A stretch of DNA of 64,000 nucleotides from Desulfobacula sp. (GTDB lineage Bacteria > Desulfobacterota > Desulfobacteria > Desulfobacterales > Desulfobacteraceae): the NCBI GenBank assembly GCA_023701135.1, contig JAMPXP010000023.1, positions 17,377 to 81,376 on the forward strand, in the 5' to 3' direction. The notes beneath the pieces were generated by a model that was given only the letters and a program-made list of their open reading frames with translations, did no database searches and was not told where the DNA came from. Positions within the stretch are counted from its first letter, which is position 1, and every line of letters starts with the position of its first letter. Shown piece after piece: positions 16,181 to 24,925 of the stretch. Made by a program: the position numbers and the translations under genes.

Positions 16181-16432
16181 TCAATATTCGGCCGTCCCCT
16201 TGAGCCAGAGTTCCGATTCGGCCAAGTCCACATCATCGCTCCAGACCACTCCATAGCCGTGTTTATCGGAACGGACATTCTGGAAAAAAGCCTCGTTCTG
16301 TAGAACACGGAAAGCCTCTTCAGCCAGCAAGGGAGTGCAGTCGTATACCTTTACCGTTCCGTTTTCAAAAGTGACGCGGAGGCGCTTGCCTTGAGACGGT
16401 TCTACAGCTTTTACTTTTGGGTATTCACTCAT
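16181..16432 (-). CDS. DUF2442 domain protein
   Basis: An 83-residue protein. The pattern LRVTFENGTVKVYDCTPLL, then a run with SDDVDLAESELW near the end, matches DUF2442. I set the start at the ATG at 16432, five bases after the DUF4160 gene; the frame stays open upstream but only over that gene. DUF2442 and DUF4160 proteins are very often adjacent, a pairing commonly seen among toxin-antitoxin-like small genes, although a mechanism is not established. Confidence 0.75.
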   Translation of the reverse strand: MSEYPKVKAVEPSQGKRLRVTFENGTVKVYDCTPLLAEEAFRVLQNEAFFQNVRSDKHGYGVVWSDDVDLAESELWLKGTAEY

Positions 16433-16437
16433 GACAT

Positions 16438-16686
16438 CTACTCCAGTCCGGGAAGTTGTTTGAATTGTTGTTTCTTCCACATTTCCCGAAGTTCCGTCTG
16501 ATAGCTTTGGCCCCATTCCCGCACCAACTGTTCAGCCCTCCTGGGAAGGTCACCTTCAAGGACCTCCATGGTTTCAATGTCGAAGACGGCATTGAATTCA
16601 CCGTAGAGAGCATGAAAATGGGGTTTGCCATGTTCTTTGAAATACATCTTGATGAGAATCCCATAGAATCTGGCTATTATCGGCAT
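16438..16686 (-). CDS. DUF4160 domain protein
   Basis: An 82-residue protein with the DUF4160 signature: an N-terminal MPIIARFYGILIKMYF strand pair followed by EHGKPHFHALYGE, whose conserved histidines may bind metal or substrate. The start at ATG 16686 has AGGAG just upstream; the longer in-frame start at 16722 lacks conserved sequence. It is the first gene of the pair with DUF2442 (five-base gap), which suggests that the two proteins act together. Confidence 0.8.
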   Translation of the reverse strand: MPIIARFYGILIKMYFKEHGKPHFHALYGEFNAVFDIETMEVLEGDLPRRAEQLVREWGQSYQTELREMWKKQQFKQLPGLE

Positions 16687-16773
16687 GGTGGCTCCTTTCT
16701 TTATTGCTTTTTTGCTCAACATCTCCGACCGGGCACCATGATGAGCCGTGAGTATAATAAGTTGGCTGATCCA

Positions 16774-17823
16774 TCAAGTTTTCAGAGCATCTTTCTTTCT
16801 GATAGCTCTCAAAGATATCATTATGGCCTCACCATATGGCGTGAGCATCCAGTAAGCATTTCGATCTGACACACTGCGCGTTTTTCTTTTCGTGCTTCTG
16901 GACATCAGCTTGAGAGCCAAGAACTGCACCTTGATTGTATTGAAATCTTCAGGGCTGAGAGAGAAACCCTTTAGCGTTAAACCCTTTAGTGTTGTGTATT
17001 TGTTTAACAAAACATTTGTATTCTCTTCAGCAACAAAGCGATCCAAAGCTTCTTTCAGTGCACGGTCAGATGCTTCATCGATAAGAAGAGGAGAGGCTAC
17101 TGCAAAAAGCGAATTCCAAGATACAGTAAATTTATCAGACTGCTTTTTATCGGGCCTCCAAGATTCTGGATCCTTATGAATGCCGAAATCAAAGCTCAGC
17201 TCAATCGTCTCTTCAGCTTGTGATAAATGCTCGGTTCCTGCTGGTGAGGCACCTAAATTGTTTTCCAGTTCTTCAACTCTTTTCCTCAAACGCAACATTT
17301 CCTCCGCTGCACTCTGATCGGGTAAAAGGTCAGCTCTAACCCAGCCTACAGCAGGATGAGTTTTTATCAGCTTTACCAGACTCCGACTGACCACAGAACC
17401 AAGATCGGCTGGTGAGGTCCAAAATCGGCACATCTTCTCCTGGGCTATGGCTCGAAATTGATCAAGCTTTTCTCTCCCCACTTGGCTTTTCTCGCACTTG
17501 TTCGAAGGAAGCGACCCAGGGTCTTTATGGAGAAATGCTATTACAGGTTTGTTTTGGCTTACCGCATATTCGTATTCCATCTGTGTATAGCTGAGGCCTT
17601 CCCTACCAATAGACCCATATCGACCCCCGATGATAACTATATAGTAGTCACAATCATCTATTACACCTCGAATAAGAGTCCACTGATCTTCGTTGGCTGC
17701 CGGAAAGAGTTCCATACCTGATGGGATGCAGTCGAGTTCGAGTAAGGCTTGCATTACCTCTTGACGTTCTTCCCGGAGGTCTTCATAAGTTGAACTAACA
17801 AATACTTGGTAACGTTTATCCAC
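16774..17823 (-). CDS. DUF4062 (TIR-like) domain protein with coiled coil and probable winged-helix C-terminus
   Basis: A 349-residue protein. Residues 1-90 form a DUF4062 domain: YQVFVSSTYEDLREERQEV, then LIRGVIDDCDYYIVIIGGRYG and GLSYTQMEYEYA. This fold is related to TIR domains and is common in bacterial defence and NLR-like proteins. A helical/coiled-coil stretch (EEMLRLRKRVEELENNLG) follows near residue 175. The C-terminus (AYWMLTPYGEAIMISLR) looks like the last helix and wing of a winged-helix module. Codon use appears less GC-rich than the flanking glycogen genes. A role in phage defence is possible but unproven; no obvious effector partner lies beside it apart from the DUF4160/DUF2442 pair. 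Confidence 0.75.
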   Translation of the reverse strand: MDKRYQVFVSSTYEDLREERQEVMQALLELDCIPSGMELFPAANEDQWTLIRGVIDDCDYYIVIIGGRYGSIGREGLSYTQMEYEYAVSQNKPVIAFLHKDPGSLPSNKCEKSQVGREKLDQFRAIAQEKMCRFWTSPADLGSVVSRSLVKLIKTHPAVGWVRADLLPDQSAAEEMLRLRKRVEELENNLGASPAGTEHLSQAEETIELSFDFGIHKDPESWRPDKKQSDKFTVSWNSLFAVASPLLIDEASDRALKEALDRFVAEENTNVLLNKYTTLKGLTLKGFSLSPEDFNTIKVQFLALKLMSRSTKRKTRSVSDRNAYWMLTPYGEAIMISLRAIRKKDALKT

Positions 17824-18108
17824 TAATATTCCTCTTCATGGTTTATTCTAACAGAGCAACAATAAGGTTCTTACACTTATGGAATGAATGACGATCAAAC
17901 ATTGTAGATTTTCCCGATAAACCCTAAAATGGTTGTTTGGGAGCGCGGGAGGATTGTTAAATATTGTGTTGATGAGCAATGCCGCGATCACCAACCGGAA
18001 TTCCATTGCATTCTATGGGGTTATATCGTTTGCCTTTATGGGATGCAAGGAGATTTTTCGATTATTTTTAAAATAGCTGATCCATAATTCTGCTTTGCCA
18101 AAAACAAT

Positions 18109-18202
18109 CTATTCATAGGATGTGCTCTTATTTTCCCATCGGCTCAGCCAGTCGGCCACAACCGTTGTGCCGATGATGACCAGCCCGCCGGCAAGGGTCC
18201 GG
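18109..18202 (-). pseudogene. Remnant of an EamA/DMT transporter gene (3' end only)
   Basis: Read on the minus strand, this stretch encodes RTLAGGLVIIGTTVV, then ADWLSRWENKSTSYE and a TAG stop at 18109. The intact transporter at 29 kb ends RTLAGGLVIIGTTVV AGWLSRRETGR. Upstream of the RTLAGG segment the similarity stops abruptly. It is therefore a truncated copy of the 3' end with its own C-terminus and stop codon, not a full gene. Confidence 0.75.
18132..18202. repeat. Left 71-bp direct repeat (partner 29056-29126)
   Basis: Aligned without gaps to 29056-29126, 64 of 71 positions agree by my count. Both copies are in the same orientation and correspond to the 3' end of the transporter gene. 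They bracket the hydrogenase/two-component segment. Confidence 0.8.
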
Positions 18203-18575
18203 TATATGTTTGTTCTGAAAGATTCCTGCTTTATTGATGTTTCTTCCTATATTGTTTGACACTTATTGTATATATCAGGCCTTTGTCAAAGGCAATTATC
18301 TATTCATTCATGAAAGACCGATGGACCTTCTATCAACTTGTAAAAAAAACGGACACTCACAGTAAAAAAGAGGTTCGAAAAAATTCAAAGGCTGATTTCC
18401 TCCCATTTATCAATTCCCGGTGTCCGCTTTGCTGTCAAGCTATCCTATCAGCCATGGGTTTGATTTCTCCCTTATTTTGAAAACTGGCATGCAAATTGAA
18501 TTGGCGGTTGGTAGAAATATATGTTGCGCCCTGTCTCATGTCATCACAATTTGCCTTAGGAGGGGTGATCAAACC

Positions 18576-19079
18576 ATGCCGAATCAATCAAATTCAACCG
18601 TACCGGAAATCTGCGAATTCACATCGGATGAACTGAGCAGAGTCGATGATATCATCCATGGATACAAATCAAAACCGGGATCGTTAATCCCGGTTCTTGA
18701 AGAAATCCAGGAAACCATCGGGTATCTGCCGATTTCCATTCAGAAAAGAATTGCGGCCGGGCTTAACATCGCTTTTGGTGAAATATACGGTGTTGTGACG
18801 TTTTATTCTTTTTTTACCATGGTCCCCAAAGGGAAACATACCATCCGGTGCTGCCTCGGGACAGCGTGTTATGTCCGGGGCGGGAAAAAACTTTTGGATG
18901 CCGTCAGCCGGGAACTGGAGATAGGTCCCGGATATACCACCGAGGACAGGCGGTTTTCCCTGGAAACGGTCCGCTGCCTAGGAGCCTGCGGACTGGCCCC
19001 TGTAATGATGGTGGGGAAGGATACCTATCGTCAGGTAAAACCTGCCAAAGTATCAGGGCTGATTGAAGACTACGATTAA
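18576..19079 (+). CDS. NuoE-like (HydC/HoxE-type) [2Fe-2S] subunit of the hydrogenase
   Basis: A 167-residue thioredoxin-like ferredoxin subunit. The four cluster cysteines are in the CLGTAC and CLGACG motifs. The N-terminal helical part (VLEEIQETIGYLP) and VTFYSFF are family hallmarks. It passes electrons between the flavin subunit and the rest of the complex. ATG 18576 is preceded by AGGAGG with a 12-base spacer; the reading frame is open further upstream but without conserved sequence. It is the first gene of the hydrogenase operon, with a 13-bp gap to the next. Confidence 0.88.
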   Translation: MPNQSNSTVPEICEFTSDELSRVDDIIHGYKSKPGSLIPVLEEIQETIGYLPISIQKRIAAGLNIAFGEIYGVVTFYSFFTMVPKGKHTIRCCLGTACYVRGGKKLLDAVSRELEIGPGYTTEDRRFSLETVRCLGACGLAPVMMVGKDTYRQVKPAKVSGLIEDYD

Positions 19080-19092
19080 TAAGAGGGCCATC

Positions 19093-22000
19093 ATGTCTTT
19101 TCTAAAAATTGAAGACCTGTACCGGATTAAAGGAGATGTACTTAGAAAATGGGAACTTGTCCCCGGAAAAACAAGCGCCCGGATCTGTGTGCATATGGGC
19201 ACCTGCGGGATATCTTCCGGCGCTGACAAGGTCCTGGATGCAGTGAACAAAGCGCTTTTATCTTCGGGCAGAACCGATATTATGATCACCACTTCCGGAT
19301 GTGCCGGGATTTGTAATTATGAACCGCTGATTACCATTGAAAGGGTGGGTGAAGAACCTGTCAGATATGCCAGGGTGACCCCGGAAAAAGCCGGCTTGAT
19401 TTTTCAGGACCATGTCCTCGGCGGCCGTATGAATCCTGAATGGGTCTTTGCCAGGGGCTGGGAGCAGAAAGAAAAGGATTTTGAAGGCCCTGAGAGCCTT
19501 GTATCGGCGCTCACTCCCCATATCCGGGATATCCTGTTTTTCGGTATGCAGCACCCGGTTGTGATGAGAAACCGGGGCCTGATCCAGGCTGAAAAAATTG
19601 AGGAATATATTGCCATGGACGGGTATTTTGCCGCTGCAAAAGCTCTGTACCAGATGGAGCCCGAAGAAATCATCAATGAGGTCAAGCGGTCCGGAATCAG
19701 GGGCAGGGGGGGCGCAGGATTTCCCACAGGAATGAAATGGCAGTTTGCCGCAGGGTCGAAAAATGATGTCAAATATGTCCTGTGCAATGCGGACGAAGGA
19801 GACCCCGGAGCCTTTATGGACCGATGCGTGCTCGAGTCAGACCCGCATTCGGTCATTGAAGGGATGATCATCGCAGCCAAGGCCATTGGTTCCCGCCAGG
19901 GATATATCTATTGCCGCGCCGAATATCCCCTTGCGGTTTCCATGCTGCATAGGGCCATCGCCCAGGCCAGGGATCTGGGGCTCCTCGGGAACAATATTTT
20001 CAATTCCGGGTTCAGCTTTGATCTTGAGGTTTACAGGGGGGCCGGGGCCTTTGTGTGCGGTGAAGAAACGGCTTTGATGACCTCCATTGAAGGCCGGCGG
20101 GGCACCCCCAGGCCCAGGCCCCCGTTTCCGGCCATCCAGGGTCTTTGGAAAAAACCCAGTATTCTGAACAATGTGGAAACCCTTTCAAATATCCCGCAGA
20201 TTATCCTGAAAGGGGGAAAATGGTATGCGGGGATGGGAACCCGGAAAAGCAAAGGCACCAAAGTATTTGCCCTGACGGGCGATGTGAATAATGTGGGCCT
20301 TGTGGAAGTGCCCATGGGAACCTCCATCGGAACCATCATCCATGAGATCGGCGGCGGTATCCCAAAGGGTAAAAAATTCAAGGCGGTTCAACTGGGCGGA
20401 CCTTCAGGCGGCTGTATCCCGGTCGAGCATCTGAATGCGCCGGTGGATTATGAATCCATTGCCCAGTTGGGGGCCATTGTCGGGTCCGGCGGCATGATTG
20501 TCATGGACGAAGATAAATGTGTGGTTGATATTGCCCGGTTCTTTATGGAATTCTGCAGGGACGAATCCTGCGGAAAATGCACACCCTGCCGGGTAGGAAC
20601 CCAAAAAATGCTGGAAATCCTCACAAAGATCTGTGACGGAAAAGGAGAACAGGGCGATATCGAAACCCTGGAAAACTGGGCCGGAATTATCCGGAATACG
20701 GCATTGTGCGGGCTTGGCCAGACAGCTCCGAACCCGGTCCTTTCGACCCTGAGGTATTTCAGGGATGAATATGAGGCCCATATCCATAAAAAACGCTGCC
20801 GGGCGGCTGTATGCGGGGCACTGGTCAAGGCCCCGTGCAGGCATACCTGCCCCATCGGCATGAATGTGCCCGGGTATATCGCCCTGGTCAGGGCCGGAAA
20901 CCTTGAGGACGCCTACCGGCTTTTGCTCAAGACCAATCCCTTTCCCAGTGTCTGCGGCCGTGTGTGTGACCATAAATGCGAATCCAAGTGCAGGCGCTCA
21001 ACCATTGATGCGCCTCTCAGTATTAAAAACCTGAAACGCTTTATCACGGATCATACAGCAAGACCCCCGGTGGAACGGCTGCCGGTTGTCCATAGGGAAA
21101 AAATAGCCGTGATCGGTTCAGGGCCTTCGGGGCTGACCGTTGCCAAAGGCCTTGCCCTGAGAGGCTATGGGGTAACGATTTTTGAACAATTTTCAGAACC
21201 CGGCGGCATGCTCAGATGGGGGATCCCTGCCTACCGCCTGCCCCGGAATATACTCAAAAAAGAAATTGACGATATCTTAAGCCTGGGCATCGGCCTGAAA
21301 TGTAATTCACGGATAGGGATTGATATCTCATGGCAGGAGATCCGGACAAAATTTGATGCCGTTTACCTGGCTACCGGTATTCATAAAAGCCTTTCCATGG
21401 ATATGGTGGATGACCGACTGGACGGGGTATGGGGGGCCATTGAATTTTTACGGAAAATCAATTCCGATTATCCTCCCCGCATCGGGCAGAGGGTCGGGGT
21501 TGTCGGAGGGGGAAATTCAGCCATTGATGCCGCCAGGTCCGCCTTAAGACTCGGGGCTAAAGAGGTGACCATCCTGTACCGGAGGACCCGGCAGGACATG
21601 CCTGCCCTGGAAGAAGAAATCCTTGCCGCCGAAGCTGAAGGCATACAATTCAGATTCATGGTAACCCCTCTCAGAACCGAGGGGATCAACGGCAAGCTCT
21701 TGAATCTCATCTGCCAGAACATGACATTCGGGGATTTTGATATCACTGCCCGCAGAAAATCCGTGCCTAAAATCGGTGATGACTTTACCCTGGCCCTGGA
21801 TCAGCTCATCATTGCCATCGGCCAGAAACCGGAGCACCCGTTTGATCTGGAAGAAGCCGGTATCCAGATTACCAAAACAGGCCTGATTGAAGTAGAAAAA
21901 GACACCATGACCGTGACATCCGCGCCCATGGTGTTTGCCGGCGGAGATGCCGTAAGCGGTCCGGATACGGTTGTTCAGGCCATTGCCGCCGGATTTGAAT

Positions 22001-22245
22001 CCGCAAGGGAGATCGACGACGCCATACGCAAACAAAACGGCGGTGAAAAATATATTCATCCCGAAGAAACAATTGAAATTCCGCCTTTTATTGAAGAGGA
22101 AATCCTGGAAATGCCCCGGGTCCCCCTGCGTGAGGCAGACGCGAAACTGAGGATCAAGGATTTTCAGGAAGTTGAACTGGGGTATTCCATGGAAGAGGCT
22201 TTAAAGGAAGCCCGCAGATGTGTCCGCTGTGATATCGAGATTTAG
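19093..22245 (+). CDS. NuoF-like flavoprotein fused to a GltD-type FAD/NAD(P) oxidoreductase
   Basis: A 1050-residue fusion. Residues 1-120 form a thioredoxin-like [2Fe-2S] domain with CGISSG and CAGICNY. The NuoF/HydB FMN/NAD core follows (IRGRGGAGFPTG, CNADEGDPGAF, GEETALMTSIEGRRG), with the [4Fe-4S] motif CGKCTPC at about residue 493 and CGLGQTAPNPV. A cysteine-rich linker (CRHTCPIGMNVPGY, CGRVCDHKCESKCRR) leads into a GltD-like module: an FAD Rossmann motif IGSGPSG near 674 and an NAD(P) motif VGGGNSA near 803. The second half is absent from standard HydB/HoxF. ATG 19093 is preferred over the upstream in-frame TTG at 19063 because of the GAGGG Shine-Dalgarno. Confidence 0.9.
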   Translation: MSFLKIEDLYRIKGDVLRKWELVPGKTSARICVHMGTCGISSGADKVLDAVNKALLSSGRTDIMITTSGCAGICNYEPLITIERVGEEPVRYARVTPEKAGLIFQDHVLGGRMNPEWVFARGWEQKEKDFEGPESLVSALTPHIRDILFFGMQHPVVMRNRGLIQAEKIEEYIAMDGYFAAAKALYQMEPEEIINEVKRSGIRGRGGAGFPTGMKWQFAAGSKNDVKYVLCNADEGDPGAFMDRCVLESDPHSVIEGMIIAAKAIGSRQGYIYCRAEYPLAVSMLHRAIAQARDLGLLGNNIFNSGFSFDLEVYRGAGAFVCGEETALMTSIEGRRGTPRPRPPFPAIQGLWKKPSILNNVETLSNIPQIILKGGKWYAGMGTRKSKGTKVFALTGDVNNVGLVEVPMGTSIGTIIHEIGGGIPKGKKFKAVQLGGPSGGCIPVEHLNAPVDYESIAQLGAIVGSGGMIVMDEDKCVVDIARFFMEFCRDESCGKCTPCRVGTQKMLEILTKICDGKGEQGDIETLENWAGIIRNTALCGLGQTAPNPVLSTLRYFRDEYEAHIHKKRCRAAVCGALVKAPCRHTCPIGMNVPGYIALVRAGNLEDAYRLLLKTNPFPSVCGRVCDHKCESKCRRSTIDAPLSIKNLKRFITDHTARPPVERLPVVHREKIAVIGSGPSGLTVAKGLALRGYGVTIFEQFSEPGGMLRWGIPAYRLPRNILKKEIDDILSLGIGLKCNSRIGIDISWQEIRTKFDAVYLATGIHKSLSMDMVDDRLDGVWGAIEFLRKINSDYPPRIGQRVGVVGGGNSAIDAARSALRLGAKEVTILYRRTRQDMPALEEEILAAEAEGIQFRFMVTPLRTEGINGKLLNLICQNMTFGDFDITARRKSVPKIGDDFTLALDQLIIAIGQKPEHPFDLEEAGIQITKTGLIEVEKDTMTVTSAPMVFAGGDAVSGPDTVVQAIAAGFESAREIDDAIRKQNGGEKYIHPEETIEIPPFIEEEILEMPRVPLREADAKLRIKDFQEVELGYSMEEALKEARRCVRCDIEI

Positions 22246-22278
22246 AAAGACGGATTTCTCACAAGGAGAAGAAGATTG

Positions 22279-24306
22279 ATGGAAGCAAATACTATAAAAA
22301 TAACCATGGACGGAAAAGAGATCTTTCCCGAGGAAGGCATGAGCATACTGGATGCGGCCCGGCAGAACCAGATCCGCATCCCGACCCTTTGCCACCATCC
22401 TGATCTGTCGGCCTTTGGCGGGTGCAGGCTCTGCATGGTGGAAGTGGACGGGGCTCCGCGGCTGGTAGCAAGCTGTGTGACTCCGGTTCGGGACGGGATG
22501 GAAATCATCACCTCCAATGAAAAAATCATCCACAGCCGCCGGACCATTCTGGAATTTTTATTTGCCGAAAGAAATCACAATTGCATGATTTGCCCGGACA
22601 GCGGGGACTGCGAGCTTCAGAGCCTGGCCTATGAACTTCAGATGGATCATCTGACGGTTCACTCATCGTTTGATACTTTCCCCATGGATGTGACAAGCCC
22701 CTACCTGGCATTGGACCATAACCGGTGCATCCTGTGCGGAAGATGCGTCCGGGCCTGCCGGGAAATTTCCGGCGCCCGGGTATTGAATTTTATCCATCGC
22801 GGTCCCGACAGCCGCATCGGGTTTGATTTTGACGATACCCGGGGCGAATCAACCTGCCATGCCTGCGGGGTGTGTTTGCAGACCTGCCCCACCGGTGCCG
22901 TTGTGAACCGCTACAGAACCCATTATTCGGTCAAGGGCCATGATAAACGGCAATGGCGGAAGACTGAGTCCTGCTGCCCCCTATGCGGGCTGCTATGCGC
23001 CGTCACCGCCACAACTGCCGACAATACCCTGTTAAAAATTGAGGGCAACCTTGTGAAAGATACGGACCGGCCGGATGGCGGACAATTGTGTTTTAAAGGG
23101 CGGTTTGAAGTGCTCAAAACAAAGGGAGAGCGGCTAACCTGTCCCATGGTCCGGAATCATGACGGAAATTTGGAAGCAACAGATTTTCAAACGGCTATGG
23201 ATCTGGTTTCTGAAAAATTGAACACTATCCGGGATAACCACGGCAAAGATGCCGTTCTGGGTCTGGTGTCCTCCATGTGCAACAATGAAACACTCGGGCA
23301 ATTTAAAGACCTGATGGTCCGGGGCTGGCATTCCGGGGCCATTGATACCTTGGACGGCGATCATTTCAGGACTCTCTTGAAAACCAGGCGTCACCTGCCG
23401 GGCAGCTTTGACGAGGCATCTTGGAAAACCATCCCCGACTCAGACTTTATCCTGATAACCGGTGCCTCTCCCGGCCGGACCCATCCTGCCATCAACTCGT
23501 TGATTCACAAAACCATACTGGAGAAGAACATAAAGGTGGCCGTGATTGGAAATTCAAACCCTGGGTTGCCCATGACCTCGTTTTTCCTGCCCATAACCCG
23601 GGAACAAGAGCCCCTTCTGATTAAGGCCATGCTAAAACACACCGTCGAGATCATCGGAAGCCCGGCCCAAAAAGCCCCTGACTGGAATCGCATTTGCAAA
23701 GAAACAGACCTTATTGATTCGGCAAAACTCCTGAATGATTCCGGTCTGGACAAAGCCTCAAAGATGCAGTTCCAGGAAATGGTCAAAGCCTATGCAACTG
23801 CCGTGACCCCTTTGATTGTGACAGGGGAGGGATTTACCGGCACAAATGATCCTTCAGGCTTGGATGATCTATTGGACCTGGCCATGCTGAAAACCTATCC
23901 CTCTGCAACCCGTCCGGGAATCATCCTGCTCAAACCCTTTGGGAACAGTGCCGGCGCATGGCAAACGGGCATTCCGTCCATTGAACCCTTATCCGGGTCC
24001 GTCAACTGGAAAGGCGGGCTTTTCATTTTATCCGGAGAAGAAGGTGAGGCCCATATTTTATCGGGTCCGGCGTCAGCAGTGGATTTTCTTGCCGTCATCA
24101 GTCCATTTTTCCCGGATCCATTGGCCCGGCGCGCCGATATCCTGATCCCTGCGCCGACCTGGATGGAAGAAGACGGAACCTATACCTCCCTGGATGGGCG
24201 GCAGACCCTTTTAAAACCCAAGCTGTATGATCCGCCGAACCATATTCAACATATGCAGGACATCCTGTCTTCATTGGCTGAAAAGGCCGGGTGGATACCG
24301 GCATGA
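22279..24306 (+). CDS. NuoG-like (HydA/HoxU-type) iron-sulfur subunit with molybdopterin-fold C-terminus
   Basis: A 675-residue protein. The N-terminal [2Fe-2S] ferredoxin domain has CHHPDLSAFGGCRLC. A NuoG-type His/Cys segment (HNCMICPDSGDCELQ) follows, then two [4Fe-4S] sites (CILCGRCVRAC, CHACGVCLQTCPTGA) and CCPLCGLLC, the cluster motif that introduces molybdopterin oxidoreductase folds. The C-terminal two thirds resemble a degenerate molybdopterin-type domain, as in NuoG, probably without cofactor. It should wire the hydrogenase module to the flavin subunit. The exact start is uncertain between ATG 22279 and the TTG three bases earlier. Confidence 0.88.
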   Translation: MEANTIKITMDGKEIFPEEGMSILDAARQNQIRIPTLCHHPDLSAFGGCRLCMVEVDGAPRLVASCVTPVRDGMEIITSNEKIIHSRRTILEFLFAERNHNCMICPDSGDCELQSLAYELQMDHLTVHSSFDTFPMDVTSPYLALDHNRCILCGRCVRACREISGARVLNFIHRGPDSRIGFDFDDTRGESTCHACGVCLQTCPTGAVVNRYRTHYSVKGHDKRQWRKTESCCPLCGLLCAVTATTADNTLLKIEGNLVKDTDRPDGGQLCFKGRFEVLKTKGERLTCPMVRNHDGNLEATDFQTAMDLVSEKLNTIRDNHGKDAVLGLVSSMCNNETLGQFKDLMVRGWHSGAIDTLDGDHFRTLLKTRRHLPGSFDEASWKTIPDSDFILITGASPGRTHPAINSLIHKTILEKNIKVAVIGNSNPGLPMTSFFLPITREQEPLLIKAMLKHTVEIIGSPAQKAPDWNRICKETDLIDSAKLLNDSGLDKASKMQFQEMVKAYATAVTPLIVTGEGFTGTNDPSGLDDLLDLAMLKTYPSATRPGIILLKPFGNSAGAWQTGIPSIEPLSGSVNWKGGLFILSGEEGEAHILSGPASAVDFLAVISPFFPDPLARRADILIPAPTWMEEDGTYTSLDGRQTLLKPKLYDPPNHIQHMQDILSSLAEKAGWIPA

Positions 24307-24370
24307 CACGACACAGGGGAAAACCTAAACCATGCTTTCGGAATGATCAGACTAAATTGGAGGAAATTCC

Positions 24371-24913
24371 ATGAAACTGCCTAAAATCGCAACCGTATGG
24401 CTGGAAGGATGTTCAGGCTGCCATATGTCCTTTCTGGATATGGATGAAGATCTGCTGAATATCTTTTCCAGGGTTGAACTCACGGATTCACCGATTACGG
24501 ATTTTAAAGACTTTAATTTCCAGGATGTTGCCCTGGGAATTATCGAAGGCGGGATTGCAAACGAAGAACAGGTGGAAATTGCAAAAAAACTTCGGGAAAA
24601 ATCTAAAATTTTAATGGTTTGGGGGGATTGTGCAGTTTTTGGCGGGATCAATACCCTGCGGAATGCATTCTCCACACAGGAGATATTGCAAAGGGGCTAT
24701 ATAGAGACCGAAAGCACGGTGAACGGCGCCATCCCGGTTCATGAAAGTCTTCCCGTACTCCTTGAAAAAGCCCTTCCTGTCAACCGCTTCGTGACGGTGG
24801 ATGTGTATGTGCCGGGCTGTCCGCCTTCTCCTGACGCCATTGCCTATTGTTTAAACGAAATCCTGCAGGGGAGAATCCCTGTGCTGCCAACCGATATGAT
24901 GCATTTTGACTGA
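24371..24913 (+). CDS. [NiFe]-hydrogenase small subunit, HoxY/HydS type
   Basis: A 180-residue protein without Tat signal, the short small subunit of cytoplasmic group 3 enzymes. The proximal [4Fe-4S] ligands are visible: CSGCH near residue 17, the cysteine of GDCAVFGG and the one of PGCPPSP. GGAGG with a 7-base spacer precedes ATG 24371. It receives electrons from the Ni-Fe centre of the large subunit and passes them to the NuoG-like subunit. The next gene starts 12 bases after it. Confidence 0.93.
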   Translation: MKLPKIATVWLEGCSGCHMSFLDMDEDLLNIFSRVELTDSPITDFKDFNFQDVALGIIEGGIANEEQVEIAKKLREKSKILMVWGDCAVFGGINTLRNAFSTQEILQRGYIETESTVNGAIPVHESLPVLLEKALPVNRFVTVDVYVPGCPPSPDAIAYCLNEILQGRIPVLPTDMMHFD

Positions 24914-24925
24914 GGAGAGGGGAGG

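Larger units (their letters stand above)
17824..18575. other. 750-bp AT-rich intergenic region with a gene remnant
   Basis: No intact gene was found. The left half (17824-18100) has only short open frames without recognisable products. At 18109-18202 is the minus-strand remnant of an EamA-transporter 3' end (listed separately). A GCCTTTG-T-CAAAGGC inverted repeat is at 18279-18293, and a TTGACA at 18256-18261 lacks a matching -10 box. The last part is the leader of the hydrogenase operon. Confidence 0.6.

Noticed and set aside
17972..18076. Short plus-strand frame MSNAAITNRNS... in the gene-free region
   Set aside because: Only about 34 codons, no Shine-Dalgarno and no recognisable homologue; probably chance.
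18256..18284. TTGACA followed by AT-rich sequence as a hydrogenase promoter
   Set aside because: The sequence at the right distance (GCCTTT) is no -10 box; no convincing sigma-54 site was found either.
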